This document shows, in pieces, positions 1-5,936 of a stretch of DNA of 9,944 bases. The notes beneath the pieces are model-generated. The model was not told the origin of the DNA and made no database searches. It saw nothing but the letters and a program-made list of their open reading frames with translations. Both the position numbers and the translations under genes were made by a program. Each line of letters begins with the position of its first letter. Within the stretch, counting starts at the first letter, position 1. The DNA comes from an uncultured Lachnospiraceae bacterium (GTDB lineage Bacteria; Bacillota; Clostridia; Lachnospirales; Lachnospiraceae): NCBI GenBank assembly GCA_910578085.1, contig CAJTPM010000073.1:1-9944 (forward strand), written 5' to 3'.

Positions 1-63
1 TAACTATAAATTCCTTGATTTTTTAAGGAAAATCACTTGACAATATAGGGAGGTAAAAAGGTT
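1..63 (+). promoter_or_regulatory. 5' region and RBS of the phosphotriesterase-like gene
   Basis: This short AT-rich leader holds a strong Shine-Dalgarno sequence (AGGGAGGT, 47-54) nine bases before the ATG at 64, which fixes that start. A six-base inverted repeat (TTCCTT 11-16, AAGGAA 25-30) lies upstream. It could be a weak operator or the end of a hairpin from an earlier gene cut off by the window edge. A perfect TTGACA (37-42) is present, but no -10 box follows at 16-18 bases. Any start from it would also fall inside the gene, so I do not call a promoter here. The 11-mer TCACTTGACAA (33-43) recurs exactly at 1113-1123 before the transporter gene. Confidence 0.5.
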
Positions 64-996
64 ATGGGAATTGTCAGAACTGTTTTAGGAGACATTGATG
101 CAAAAGAATTAGGTTTTACCATGGCACATGAGCATGTGTTCATCGATGTGGCGGGGCACAGCAAACCGGATATTGAATGGAGTATGTATGACTGGAACAC
201 GCAGCTTGACATGGTGAAGGCCTATAGGGAAAACGGCGGAGAGACGCTGATCGATGCCAATCCGATGTATGCGGATGGCCGCAATGCGGCAGGGCTCTAC
301 ACCATGTCAAAACAGACAGGCGTTCATATTGTTGCCTGCACAGGATTTGTGAAAGTCAATAAGGATACAAATAATACCAGTCACCTGTCGGGAAAGACAG
401 TGGAAGAAATTACAGATTTTTTTGTGTCTGAAATAGAAGAAGGGATGGACGGTACGGATATCAAAGCCGGCTGGATCAAGGGCGCCAGTATGTATCATTA
501 TATTCATCCCATTCAGGAAGCCTGTCTGCGGGCCGGGGCAAGGGCATCCATGATCACCGGCGCGCCGATGCACACCCATACGGAAGTGGGGACTTATGCG
601 TTAGAGCAGATCGCGATCGTGGAATCGGAGGGCATGGATCTGACGCGTTTTGGCTGCGCTCATATGGACCGCAATCCGGATTACTGGCTGCATAAGAAGA
701 TCCTGGAGAAAGGCTGCTATATCATTTATGACGGCCCGGGGAAATCAAAATATTATCCGGACTCCATCCGGGTGGATCTGTTGCGCCGTTTATGCGAGGA
801 CGGCTTCGGCAAGCAGATCATGCTCTGCAATGATATGGGCAAAAAGTCCCATCACACCCAGTATGGCGGCGGGCCGGGCTGGAACTGGCTGAAAAACAAT
901 TTCCTGCCCCGTCTTCTGGACGAAGGATTTACGAAGGAGCAGGTGGATGATTTCATGATCAATAATCCGGCCAGATTCTATTCTCTGAGAAAATGA
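64..996 (+). CDS. Phosphotriesterase-family metal-dependent hydrolase (probable lactonase)
   Basis: 310-residue cytosolic TIM-barrel protein of the amidohydrolase superfamily, phosphotriesterase (COG1735) branch. The binuclear metal site can be read in order: HxH at H22/H24, the candidate carboxylated lysine K139 in a GWIKG context, H172 in MHTHT, H200 in CAHMD, and D257 in LCNDMG. Length and motif order match full-length family members, so it looks intact. Characterised relatives are mostly lactonases acting on sugar or acyl lactones, some phosphorylated; true phosphotriesterase activity is rare. I infer lactone or ester hydrolysis in sugar(-acid) breakdown, which fits the nearby dehydrogenases, aldolase and transporter. 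It has a strong RBS nine bases upstream and lacks a signal peptide. Its TGA stop overlaps the start of a repeat element, and it is probably cotranscribed with the transporter 189 bp downstream. Family assignment is firm; the substrate is unknown. Confidence 0.9.
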   Translation: MGIVRTVLGDIDAKELGFTMAHEHVFIDVAGHSKPDIEWSMYDWNTQLDMVKAYRENGGETLIDANPMYADGRNAAGLYTMSKQTGVHIVACTGFVKVNKDTNNTSHLSGKTVEEITDFFVSEIEEGMDGTDIKAGWIKGASMYHYIHPIQEACLRAGARASMITGAPMHTHTEVGTYALEQIAIVESEGMDLTRFGCAHMDRNPDYWLHKKILEKGCYIIYDGPGKSKYYPDSIRVDLLRRLCEDGFGKQIMLCNDMGKKSHHTQYGGGPGWNWLKNNFLPRLLDEGFTKEQVDDFMINNPARFYSLRK

Positions 997-1123
997 TATA
1001 GCATGCAGAAAATTCACTTGCCTGCAAGGGTGAATTTTGCATGCTAACGAGCAGCTTTGCTGCGAGTATGATATAGCATGCAGAAGGTATACTTGCCTGC
1101 AAAGACGCAATTTCACTTGACAA
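993..1123 (+). repeat. REP-like palindromic repeat, one complete unit plus a degenerate second unit
   Basis: An identical 18-mer (ATGATATAGCATGCAGAA) occurs at 993-1010 and 1068-1085. The 12-mer ACTTGCCTGCAA follows each copy at the same offset (1016-1027 and 1091-1102), giving a 75-bp period. The first unit folds into a long hairpin: 1000-1017 pairs with 1030-1045 (AGCATGCA..AAATTCAC against GTGAATTTTGCATGCT, with a 2-base bulge). The apical loop contains the smaller palindrome CTTGCCTGCAAG. A second small hairpin follows (GCAGC-TTT-GCTGC, 1051-1063). The second unit keeps only the left half and then drifts. The first copy begins within the final codons of the upstream gene and contains its stop. 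I read this as a dispersed, non-coding palindromic element; only a genome search can show that it is dispersed. Confidence 0.75.
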
Positions 1124-1133
1124 CATTTATAAA

Positions 1134-1164
1134 GAAGCAGGTCTGCAAGAAGCGGGCCTGCTTC
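1134..1164 (+). promoter_or_regulatory. Leader hairpin with two competing left arms upstream of the transporter
   Basis: GAAGCAGG (1134-1141) is a perfect complement of CCTGCTTC (1157-1164) across a 15-base loop. The loop contains GAAGCGGG (1149-1156), which could also pair with the same right arm using one G-U pair, though with almost no loop. No T-run follows, so it is not an intrinsic terminator. It ends about 20 bases before the ATG at 1186, so it could affect ribosome access or mRNA stability. Its function is not shown. Confidence 0.35.
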
Positions 1165-1185
1165 CTGAATCATGAGGAAAATCAT

Positions 1186-2316
1186 ATGAAAGATTTAAAA
1201 CCTGTTATCTGCGTATGCCTGATGTCTGCCATGCTGATGGCGTCCCAAGCGTTATCACCGGGAATCTCCCAATTGATGGTTCTGTACGGCGCGGGAGAGT
1301 CCGCGGTTTCTCTGAGTATTACACTGCCCTATCTCATAGCGGTTCCGTTTGCTCTGATCGCCGGAAATCTGGCGGAAAAGTACTCGTTAAGAGGGTTGTT
1401 GCTGAGCGGCGGCGTACTCATCTGCATCACGGGGCTTGGGCCGTACTTTGTCACAGATTTTGCTGCAGTCTTACTGATGCGAGGCTGCATGGGGATCGGT
1501 CTGGGGCTTTTATTTACGCTGACGCCCGCCATGGCTCCGGCATACTATCCGGAAGGGGCAATGCGGAATCTGACCATCGGCATGCAGTCCGCCTGGGCAG
1601 GTTCCGGCGGATTTGTCTTTAATATTCTGAGCGGTTATCTGGTCCGGAAAAAAGCGCAAAACATTTATCTTGTCTATGGGCTGTGCGTATTGTTTGTTGT
1701 GATCGTATGGATTTTATTGCCGACGCTGACGGTGGGGGAGAAAAAAGAGAAATGTTCCGGTTTCAAGCCTGACGGTCTGTTTACCGGTTTTCTGACATTT
1801 TTATTTTTGAGCGCCGGGATGACGATCGCGCTCAGCGTTTCCGTCTATCTGCCTGAGCGTGGTCTGGGGGGCTCTGTGGAGTCCGGCTATGTCACATCGG
1901 CTTACTCTGCGGCGGCGTTTATCGTTGGCTGTCTCTACATCCTGTTTGCGAAAATATTAAAGGAAAGGGCTGTGACAGCAGCCTGCCTGCTGGCCGCGCT
2001 GGGGATGTTTCTATGTGTTTTCGGCGGCAATCTGCCCTGTATCTGTATCGGTTCTGGTATGGCAGGAGCAGGACTGTCACTGTTTATGCCGGGCTGTATC
2101 AACCGCATCATCTGTACGGTGCCGGCGGATGACGTCTCCATGAGCATTGCGGTCATGATGGTGGGGAGCTGCCTCGGACAGACCTTTTCGGGTGCGATCA
2201 TCAATCCGGTGGCGTCGTTATTCGGCAGCGGGATATCCATCAGATTCATCGTGGCGGCCGTATTGCTGCTGGTGACAGCGTTGTTATCCGCTGTCACCAG
2301 CAGCAAAAAGAGATAG
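1186..2316 (+). CDS. Major facilitator superfamily (MFS) transporter
   Basis: 376-residue, very hydrophobic protein with about 12 predicted transmembrane segments split by a charged central loop near residues 183-198 (GEKKEKC region). A degenerate MFS motif A lies after helix 2 (GNLAEKYSLRG, about residues 60-70). This is a secondary carrier in the cytoplasmic membrane, probably proton-coupled, importing or exporting a small solute. I infer the substrate of this catabolic locus, but nothing in the sequence fixes substrate or direction. I chose ATG 1186 because GAGGAAA (1174-1180) lies just upstream and the protein then begins with a typical MFS N terminus. The frame stays open back to 1078, but that extension translates the upstream repeat. 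The last 50 bases form one arm pair of a perfect inverted repeat. The stop is only 3 bp from the stop of the convergent DUF169 gene. Confidence 0.9.
   Translation: MKDLKPVICVCLMSAMLMASQALSPGISQLMVLYGAGESAVSLSITLPYLIAVPFALIAGNLAEKYSLRGLLLSGGVLICITGLGPYFVTDFAAVLLMRGCMGIGLGLLFTLTPAMAPAYYPEGAMRNLTIGMQSAWAGSGGFVFNILSGYLVRKKAQNIYLVYGLCVLFVVIVWILLPTLTVGEKKEKCSGFKPDGLFTGFLTFLFLSAGMTIALSVSVYLPERGLGGSVESGYVTSAYSAAAFIVGCLYILFAKILKERAVTAACLLAALGMFLCVFGGNLPCICIGSGMAGAGLSLFMPGCINRIICTVPADDVSMSIAVMMVGSCLGQTFSGAIINPVASLFGSGISIRFIVAAVLLLVTALLSAVTSSKKR
2263..2306. repeat. Perfect 18-bp inverted repeat (hairpin) in the 3' end of the transporter gene
   Basis: TTGCTGCTGGTGACAGCG (2263-2280) is an exact reverse complement of 2289-2306, with an 8-base loop (TTGTTATC). 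It lies inside codons for the last transmembrane helix and tail of the transporter and ends 10 bases before the stop. On the plus strand it is followed by an A-run, and on the minus strand by mixed sequence, so it is not a classical intrinsic terminator on either strand. It sits at the meeting point of two convergent genes 3 bp apart with no other terminator between them. It may therefore protect 3' ends or hinder read-through. The structure is certain; the role is inferred. Confidence 0.8.
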
Positions 2317-2319
2317 GGG

Positions 2320-3159
2320 TTAATATCCCCGCTGTTCCTCTGTCCAGGAGATCGGGCCCTCCGACTGAAGTCCCCATTCTTTATAGAGATTGGCGATAAA
2401 TTCCGGCCTGGGGAAGTCGGGGATAAGCCCGCAGAATCTGCCGGAGCGCGCGGCGATTCGCCTGTGCTTCAAGTCCGTGACCTGGCAGAGTTCCACAAAT
2501 TTATCAGCAGGAGAAGTAAAGATCATTTCATTGCTGCCAATCTCGGCCCGCTCGATCTCCCCGGGATCCGGGATCGTCACGCGAAAGTCCCTGGTAAGCA
2601 TACTGGGAGCGATATCCCAGCCGCAGGAATCCACATAATCCAGATCGGTATGTAGTACATCTCCGGTCATATATTTGACCGCACCTGCCAGTTCCCGAAG
2701 CTGTTGAGGATTGTCGCAGTAGATGAGCAGCAGGTCCGGGATGTAGTTCGCGCAGGTCATCGGGGCCACCACATAGGCAGCCACACTTTTGTGGGGCAGT
2801 CTGGGAAACTTTTCAAAAAAGGCTTCCGCCTTCTGACGACAGGGAATCCCCAGGTTATTCATCACGATCTCGTAGTCCTGATGGCCTTTCTGCACATCCA
2901 CAAATCCGTAGCAGATCAGGGGAAACCAGCACCAGTGATCTTCCAGGGTGAGGGCATAGGTCTTCCCGTCTGTCCGGGATTTGGCAAGACACTGGCATTC
3001 CGCATAATGGACCTTCAGATCTCTGAGAGGCCTGACCGCCTCGGGCGGTATTTCCGACTCGTCCTTTGCGAGCTTTATGGCCATGGGAGAATAGGTAAGC
3101 CCAAGGCACTCCATAAGCAGCTTTGCCGCTTTCTGATATTCTGCAATCTGTTGTTTCAT
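2320..3159 (-). CDS. DUF169 family protein, downstream paralogue
   Basis: 279-residue soluble protein of the DUF169 family (COG2043), whose biochemical role is unknown. Motifs shared with the neighbouring paralogue, in order: YSPMAI (about 23-28), RPLRD (43-47), HYAECQC (51-57), EDHWCW (73-78), NLGIP, FPRLP, YCDN, DYVDSC (174-179), PDPGE (197-201), PDFPRP and a C-terminal SWTEEQRGY. Cysteines C55, C77, C148 and C179 match four cysteines in the paralogue, suggesting a metal, redox or substrate role; this is inference. A GTG codon at 3165 is in frame but lies within the GGAGG ribosome binding site. The ATG at 3159, five bases after GGAGG, is the better start. It is 14 bp downstream of the paralogue, in one operon with the SorC regulator, and appears intact. 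Confidence 0.85.
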   Translation of the reverse strand: MKQQIAEYQKAAKLLMECLGLTYSPMAIKLAKDESEIPPEAVRPLRDLKVHYAECQCLAKSRTDGKTYALTLEDHWCWFPLICYGFVDVQKGHQDYEIVMNNLGIPCRQKAEAFFEKFPRLPHKSVAAYVVAPMTCANYIPDLLLIYCDNPQQLRELAGAVKYMTGDVLHTDLDYVDSCGWDIAPSMLTRDFRVTIPDPGEIERAEIGSNEMIFTSPADKFVELCQVTDLKHRRIAARSGRFCGLIPDFPRPEFIANLYKEWGLQSEGPISWTEEQRGY

Positions 3160-3173
3160 AGACACCTCCAGAT

Positions 3174-4019
3174 TTAAATTTTATATCCACGCTGGCTTTC
3201 ATTCCAGGATACTTCACCGGTCTGCAGCCCCCACAGTTCAAACAGTTCGTTATAAAACTGGGGGCGGGGAAAATCAGGCATGATCGTGCCGTCCTGCTTT
3301 AAGGTCCGCCCCGCTGCATGTTTTTTCTTTTCTTCGCACTGTTCCACGAGCATTTCCATCTTTTCACAGGGGATGGAAAAGATGATCTCGTTTTCCGGAC
3401 AGCAGGCGCGGCCCACTTCACCGGGATCCGGGAAGGTAATATTGAATTCCCGCTCGTAGCGGCTGCGGAAGAAAGAATAGACGCAGGAATCCATGTAGTC
3501 GAAGGAGGACTGGACCAGTTTGCCGTATCCCCTTTTGGCGCCTGCGATCAGGTCTCTGACCTGCGTGATATTTCCACAGTAGGCCAGAATGACATCCGGG
3601 ACAAAGGAAGCGGTCTCTAACGGGGCAAATACAAGGACACGCCTGTCGTTGCGCGGCATGCGGGGAAAATCTTTCTGAAAATGATAGGCTGCCCGATCCG
3701 GCTGGGGAATCCCGCAGTTTCGCAGTACCTGGCTGTAGACCGGTGTGCCAGGCTCACAGTCCACAAGGCCGAAAGCCATTAACGGTTTCCAGCACCAATG
3801 ATCTTCTTTGCTGAGAGCAATGGTCATACCTTCCGTCTTTACCAGAGAGATCGCCTGACACATGCCATAGTGGATTCCCTTATCGCGATAAGGGCGGAAA
3901 GCATCTGCGGGAACTTCGCTGTCATCTTCGTAAATATGTATGGCAACCGGGCTGTAAGGGAGTCCGACTGTTGTGCGAAGGCGTTTGCCGAATTCGTTCA
4001 TCTGTTTTGCAGTATACAT
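3174..4019 (-). CDS. DUF169 family protein, upstream paralogue
   Basis: 281-residue soluble protein of DUF169 (COG2043), a paralogue of the next gene downstream. It carries YSPVAI (22-27), RPYRD (42-46), HYGMCQ (50-55), KEDHWCW (71-77), FPRMP (118-122), AYCGN (146-150), DYMDSC (174-179), PDPGE (197-201), PDFPRP and SWNESQRGYK at the C terminus. C54, C76, C148 and C179 are the conserved cysteines. This copy also has extra cysteines (206, 207, 218, 228) and a Lys-rich stretch near 229-234 absent from its partner. The two proteins are similar end to end, so this is a tandem duplication followed by divergence, possibly yielding a heterodimer. The ATG at 4019 follows AAGGAG by seven bases and lies 13 bp after the regulator stop. 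No membrane segments or known catalytic fold can be named; a role in the locus as enzyme, sensor or cofactor protein is open. Confidence 0.85.
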   Translation of the reverse strand: MYTAKQMNEFGKRLRTTVGLPYSPVAIHIYEDDSEVPADAFRPYRDKGIHYGMCQAISLVKTEGMTIALSKEDHWCWKPLMAFGLVDCEPGTPVYSQVLRNCGIPQPDRAAYHFQKDFPRMPRNDRRVLVFAPLETASFVPDVILAYCGNITQVRDLIAGAKRGYGKLVQSSFDYMDSCVYSFFRSRYEREFNITFPDPGEVGRACCPENEIIFSIPCEKMEMLVEQCEEKKKHAAGRTLKQDGTIMPDFPRPQFYNELFELWGLQTGEVSWNESQRGYKI

Positions 4020-4032
4020 GATTTTTCTCCTT

Positions 4033-4965
4033 TTAGTGTTCTTTATCGTCTAGTTTGATGATTTTTGATGCCACAACGGTGTTGGTGATCAGGGCGTTGA
4101 TCAATCCGCCCCGCAGGGCAGCCAGCGTCGCCATGGCCTTTTTCTCGTCGGCTACGATAGCGCAGCGGATCGGGATCCGGAACATTTGCATGTCTGCGCA
4201 GACAAGCCGGTTGTAGAGCTGGGGAAGATCGATGATCTTTCCGTTTTTGTCAAAATAATATCCTGCAATATAGCCTACGGCGCCGTTTTTCAAAAAAGAA
4301 TCCTCCACTTCCGCCAGATAACCTTTTTGCGCTTTACAGCCGATGCCGGTGCACATGATCGTAGCGTTTGCTGCTATCTCGAGGGTTTCCCTGATGGCAG
4401 GCCGGTTTTTTAAATTCTGACACATGGATTCTTCATCCACCCGAAAAGGGGCCATAATGACCTGCTGGCGGCAGCCGTAAATTTCTGCAACCTGCCTCAC
4501 GAGGTAATGGCCGTCGAGAATAATATTGCTGCTCTCGATGCTTCCCATAAGCGGGACAACCATCATGCCCGGCAGGTAATTTTTGGGGCGAAGCTCGTGC
4601 ACCATGCCGCAGACGGAATTACCACAGGTCAGCGCCAGGACGGAAGAGTTATTTAACTGGATGTTCAGATAGGTGGCTGCCAGTTTTGTTGTTGCCGTGT
4701 ACAGTTCAAAACCGGAACGGCCTCCCAGATCCACGATGCGAATCTCTTCCAGATGAAATCTGCGGTTAAATTCCACTTCTATTCTCCGCTTCCGTTCAAA
4801 AGGATAGTGAACTTTTATTTCCACGATCCCTGCCTCCCTTGCCTGGGTGAGCAGACGGGAAATATTGGATCTGGAAATATACAGTTTTTTGGCGATCTCA
4901 TTTTGTGTTAGGCCCTGCTCATAATAGAGCTGTGCTACTTTAAAAAGCAATTCTAATTCCTGCAT
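4033..4965 (-). CDS. SorC/DeoR-type transcriptional regulator with phosphosugar-binding domain
   Basis: 310-residue DNA-binding regulator of the SorC family. An N-terminal helix-turn-helix spans about residues 17-42, with recognition helix ISRSNISRLLTQA. It is followed by the family-typical linker GIVEIKV and a C-terminal sugar-binding domain (about 60-305) with LTCGNSVCGMVHEL near 112-125, GAVGYIAGYYFD near 228-239 and the closing LRGGLINALI block at 284-293. Family members are tetramers whose DNA binding responds to a phosphorylated sugar or catabolic intermediate; CggR, DeoR, SorC and LsrR are examples. The ATG follows GAAGGAG by six bases. It is first in a minus-strand operon with two DUF169 genes and is transcribed divergently from the lyase/aldolase genes, so it probably controls the shared 277-bp intergenic region and itself. 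Whether it activates or represses cannot be read from sequence. Confidence 0.92.
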   Translation of the reverse strand: MQELELLFKVAQLYYEQGLTQNEIAKKLYISRSNISRLLTQAREAGIVEIKVHYPFERKRRIEVEFNRRFHLEEIRIVDLGGRSGFELYTATTKLAATYLNIQLNNSSVLALTCGNSVCGMVHELRPKNYLPGMMVVPLMGSIESSNIILDGHYLVRQVAEIYGCRQQVIMAPFRVDEESMCQNLKNRPAIRETLEIAANATIMCTGIGCKAQKGYLAEVEDSFLKNGAVGYIAGYYFDKNGKIIDLPQLYNRLVCADMQMFRIPIRCAIVADEKKAMATLAALRGGLINALITNTVVASKIIKLDDKEH

Positions 4966-5080
4966 AGTATACTCCTTCGGTGCACCTGATTTTTAAGACA
5001 GTTTATTACAATTTTTAACTTTTTCAAAAAGAAGCTGCAAATAAAATTTTCAATTGCTTTTCAAAACGGATTGCAGATTG

Positions 5081-5144
5081 AAACAAGTTTAGCATATTTT
5101 CAAATGCTGCGAAACGCGTTTGTCTGCTTTTGCACAATTGTTCA
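5081..5144. promoter_or_regulatory. Three helically phased palindromes, candidate SorC-regulator operators
   Basis: AAAC-aa-GTTT (5081-5090) and AAAC-gc-GTTT (5112-5121) are the same inverted repeat with different central bases. TGcACAATTGTtCA (5131-5144) is a 14-bp palindrome with one mismatched pair. Their centres are at 5085.5, 5116.5 and 5137.5, spaced 31 and 21 bp, close to three and two DNA turns. They would thus lie on one face of the helix, as expected for a multimeric regulator. Relative to the proposed start near 5213 they lie about 75 to 128 bp upstream, which suits an activator or a looping repressor. That the SorC protein binds them is inference from position. Confidence 0.55.
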
Positions 5145-5177
5145 TGCCGGTCTGATGTGAAACAAAGGCCGTAGATA

Positions 5178-5206
5178 TTGACCGGGAGGTGATGCACTGT
5201 TAGTAT
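5178..5206 (+). promoter_or_regulatory. Candidate sigma-A promoter for the lyase/aldolase operon
   Basis: TTGACC (5178-5183, five of six consensus bases) is followed after exactly 17 bases by TAGTAT (5201-5206, four of six). The predicted start near 5213 gives a leader of about 30 bases carrying AGGAGG (5229-5234). This is the best plus-strand pair in the spacer. A GGGAGGTGATG string inside the spacer resembles a translation start, but it encodes only three residues before a stop. Confidence 0.5.
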
Positions 5207-5242
5207 TTTTAAAAATAAGTTTTTCACGAGGAGGATGAAATT

Positions 5243-5884
5243 ATGCCGGTTCCCAAATTACAGATTGCATTGGATACGACGTCTCTGTGCGAGGCATTTC
5301 GCATTCTGGGCAACGGACTGGATCAGACGGTGGATATTATAGAATGTGGCACCATGCTGTTACTGCACGAGGGGCTTCATGCGGTGGATTATCTGCGGGC
5401 GATCTATCCGGATAAGACGCTGGTGGCGGATTTTAAGTGTGTAGCGCCGCATTTCGGATCTCGGATCATTTTGCATGATCCGGATTTCATTACGGTTTTA
5501 TCGCAGGCGGAACATCATGTGCAGGAAAATATTTCCAAAGAGGCTATTGAGAGGGGGAAGGGCCAGCAGGTTCAGATCGAAATTTACCGTGACTATACAC
5601 TGGAAGATGTGAAGCGCTGGAAAAGTTACGGGATCAGTCATGTCATCTATAATCGACCGCGGACACGTACCGGCCCCTGGGCGGAGGTGGATGTGAGGGA
5701 TTTAAAAGAACTGATAGATCTGGGGATGGATGTGACTGCGACAGGCGGTATCTCTTATGAATCGTTGGATATTCTGGCAGAACTGCCGCTCTATGCAATC
5801 ATCTGCGGGAAGTCTGTTTTGAAAGCGGGGTATCCCGCAGCAGAGGCGGAGCGTATTAAAAACAGAATGATGAAGCTCTGGTAA
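5243..5884 (+). CDS. 3-keto-L-gulonate-6-phosphate decarboxylase-like protein (OMP decarboxylase superfamily), atypical active site
   Basis: 213-residue TIM-barrel protein of the OMPDC superfamily, closest by eye to KGPDC (UlaD/SgbH) and hexulose-6-phosphate synthase. Shared features are LQIALD with D11, DIIECGT with E34, a VADFK strand with D63 and K65, QIEI with E113, VIYNRPR at 134-140, TATGGI at 165-170 and the phosphate-gripper-like CGKSVL at 188-193. Length is normal. The family signature DxKxxD reads D63-F-K65-C-V-A68, so the final Asp is lost, and the His of the UlaD YHR motif is Asn137. These positions normally shape catalysis, so the reaction probably differs from KGPDC or the protein is catalytically altered. 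No ulaE/ulaF or hexulose-phosphate isomerase gene is nearby. It is first in an operon with the class I aldolase 52 bp downstream. Superfamily firm, reaction uncertain. Confidence 0.85.
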   Translation: MPVPKLQIALDTTSLCEAFRILGNGLDQTVDIIECGTMLLLHEGLHAVDYLRAIYPDKTLVADFKCVAPHFGSRIILHDPDFITVLSQAEHHVQENISKEAIERGKGQQVQIEIYRDYTLEDVKRWKSYGISHVIYNRPRTRTGPWAEVDVRDLKELIDLGMDVTATGGISYESLDILAELPLYAIICGKSVLKAGYPAAEAERIKNRMMKLW

Positions 5885-5936
5885 GGTGGTTTTATAAATA
5901 TATAAATAAATATAAGAATGACAGGAGGAAAGTAAA

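Larger units (their letters stand above)
4966..5242. promoter_or_regulatory. Divergent control region between regulator and lyase/aldolase operons
   Basis: This 277-bp non-coding, AT-rich region separates the SorC regulator (minus) from the decarboxylase-like gene (plus). It contains three phased palindromes (5081-5144), a candidate plus-strand promoter (5178-5206) and a perfect 14-bp AT palindrome TATTTTTAAAAATA (5204-5217) over the -10/start area. It also has an 8-bp palindrome GGTGCACC (4979-4986) just upstream of the regulator's ribosome binding site and a strong AGGAGG (5229-5234) eight bases before ATG 5243. I find no convincing -35/-10 pair for the regulator. The best on the minus strand is TTGCAG (5040-5035), a 17-base spacer and TAAAAA (5017-5012), which is weak. 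No RNA gene or riboswitch-like fold is recognisable. Confidence 0.7.

Noticed and set aside
64..996. Naming the hydrolase as an organophosphate-degrading phosphotriesterase
   Set aside because: Metal ligands define the family only; most COG1735 members are lactonases and the gene context is sugar-type catabolism.
1117..1145. TTGACA at 1117-1122 as a transporter promoter
   Set aside because: No -10-like hexamer occurs at 15-18 bases spacing.
1078..1185. 36-codon N-terminal extension of the transporter from ATG 1078
   Set aside because: It translates the repeat element, has no ribosome binding site, and gives a basic non-MFS N terminus; ATG 1186 follows GAGGAAA and starts a normal MFS sequence.
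3160..3165. GTG start for the downstream DUF169 gene
   Set aside because: The GTG overlaps the GGAGG Shine-Dalgarno itself; ATG 3159 has correct spacing.
5184..5203. Possible leader peptide starting at ATG 5192 after GGGAGGTG
   Set aside because: It encodes only three residues before TAG, sits too close to the putative RBS, and lies within the spacer of the proposed promoter.
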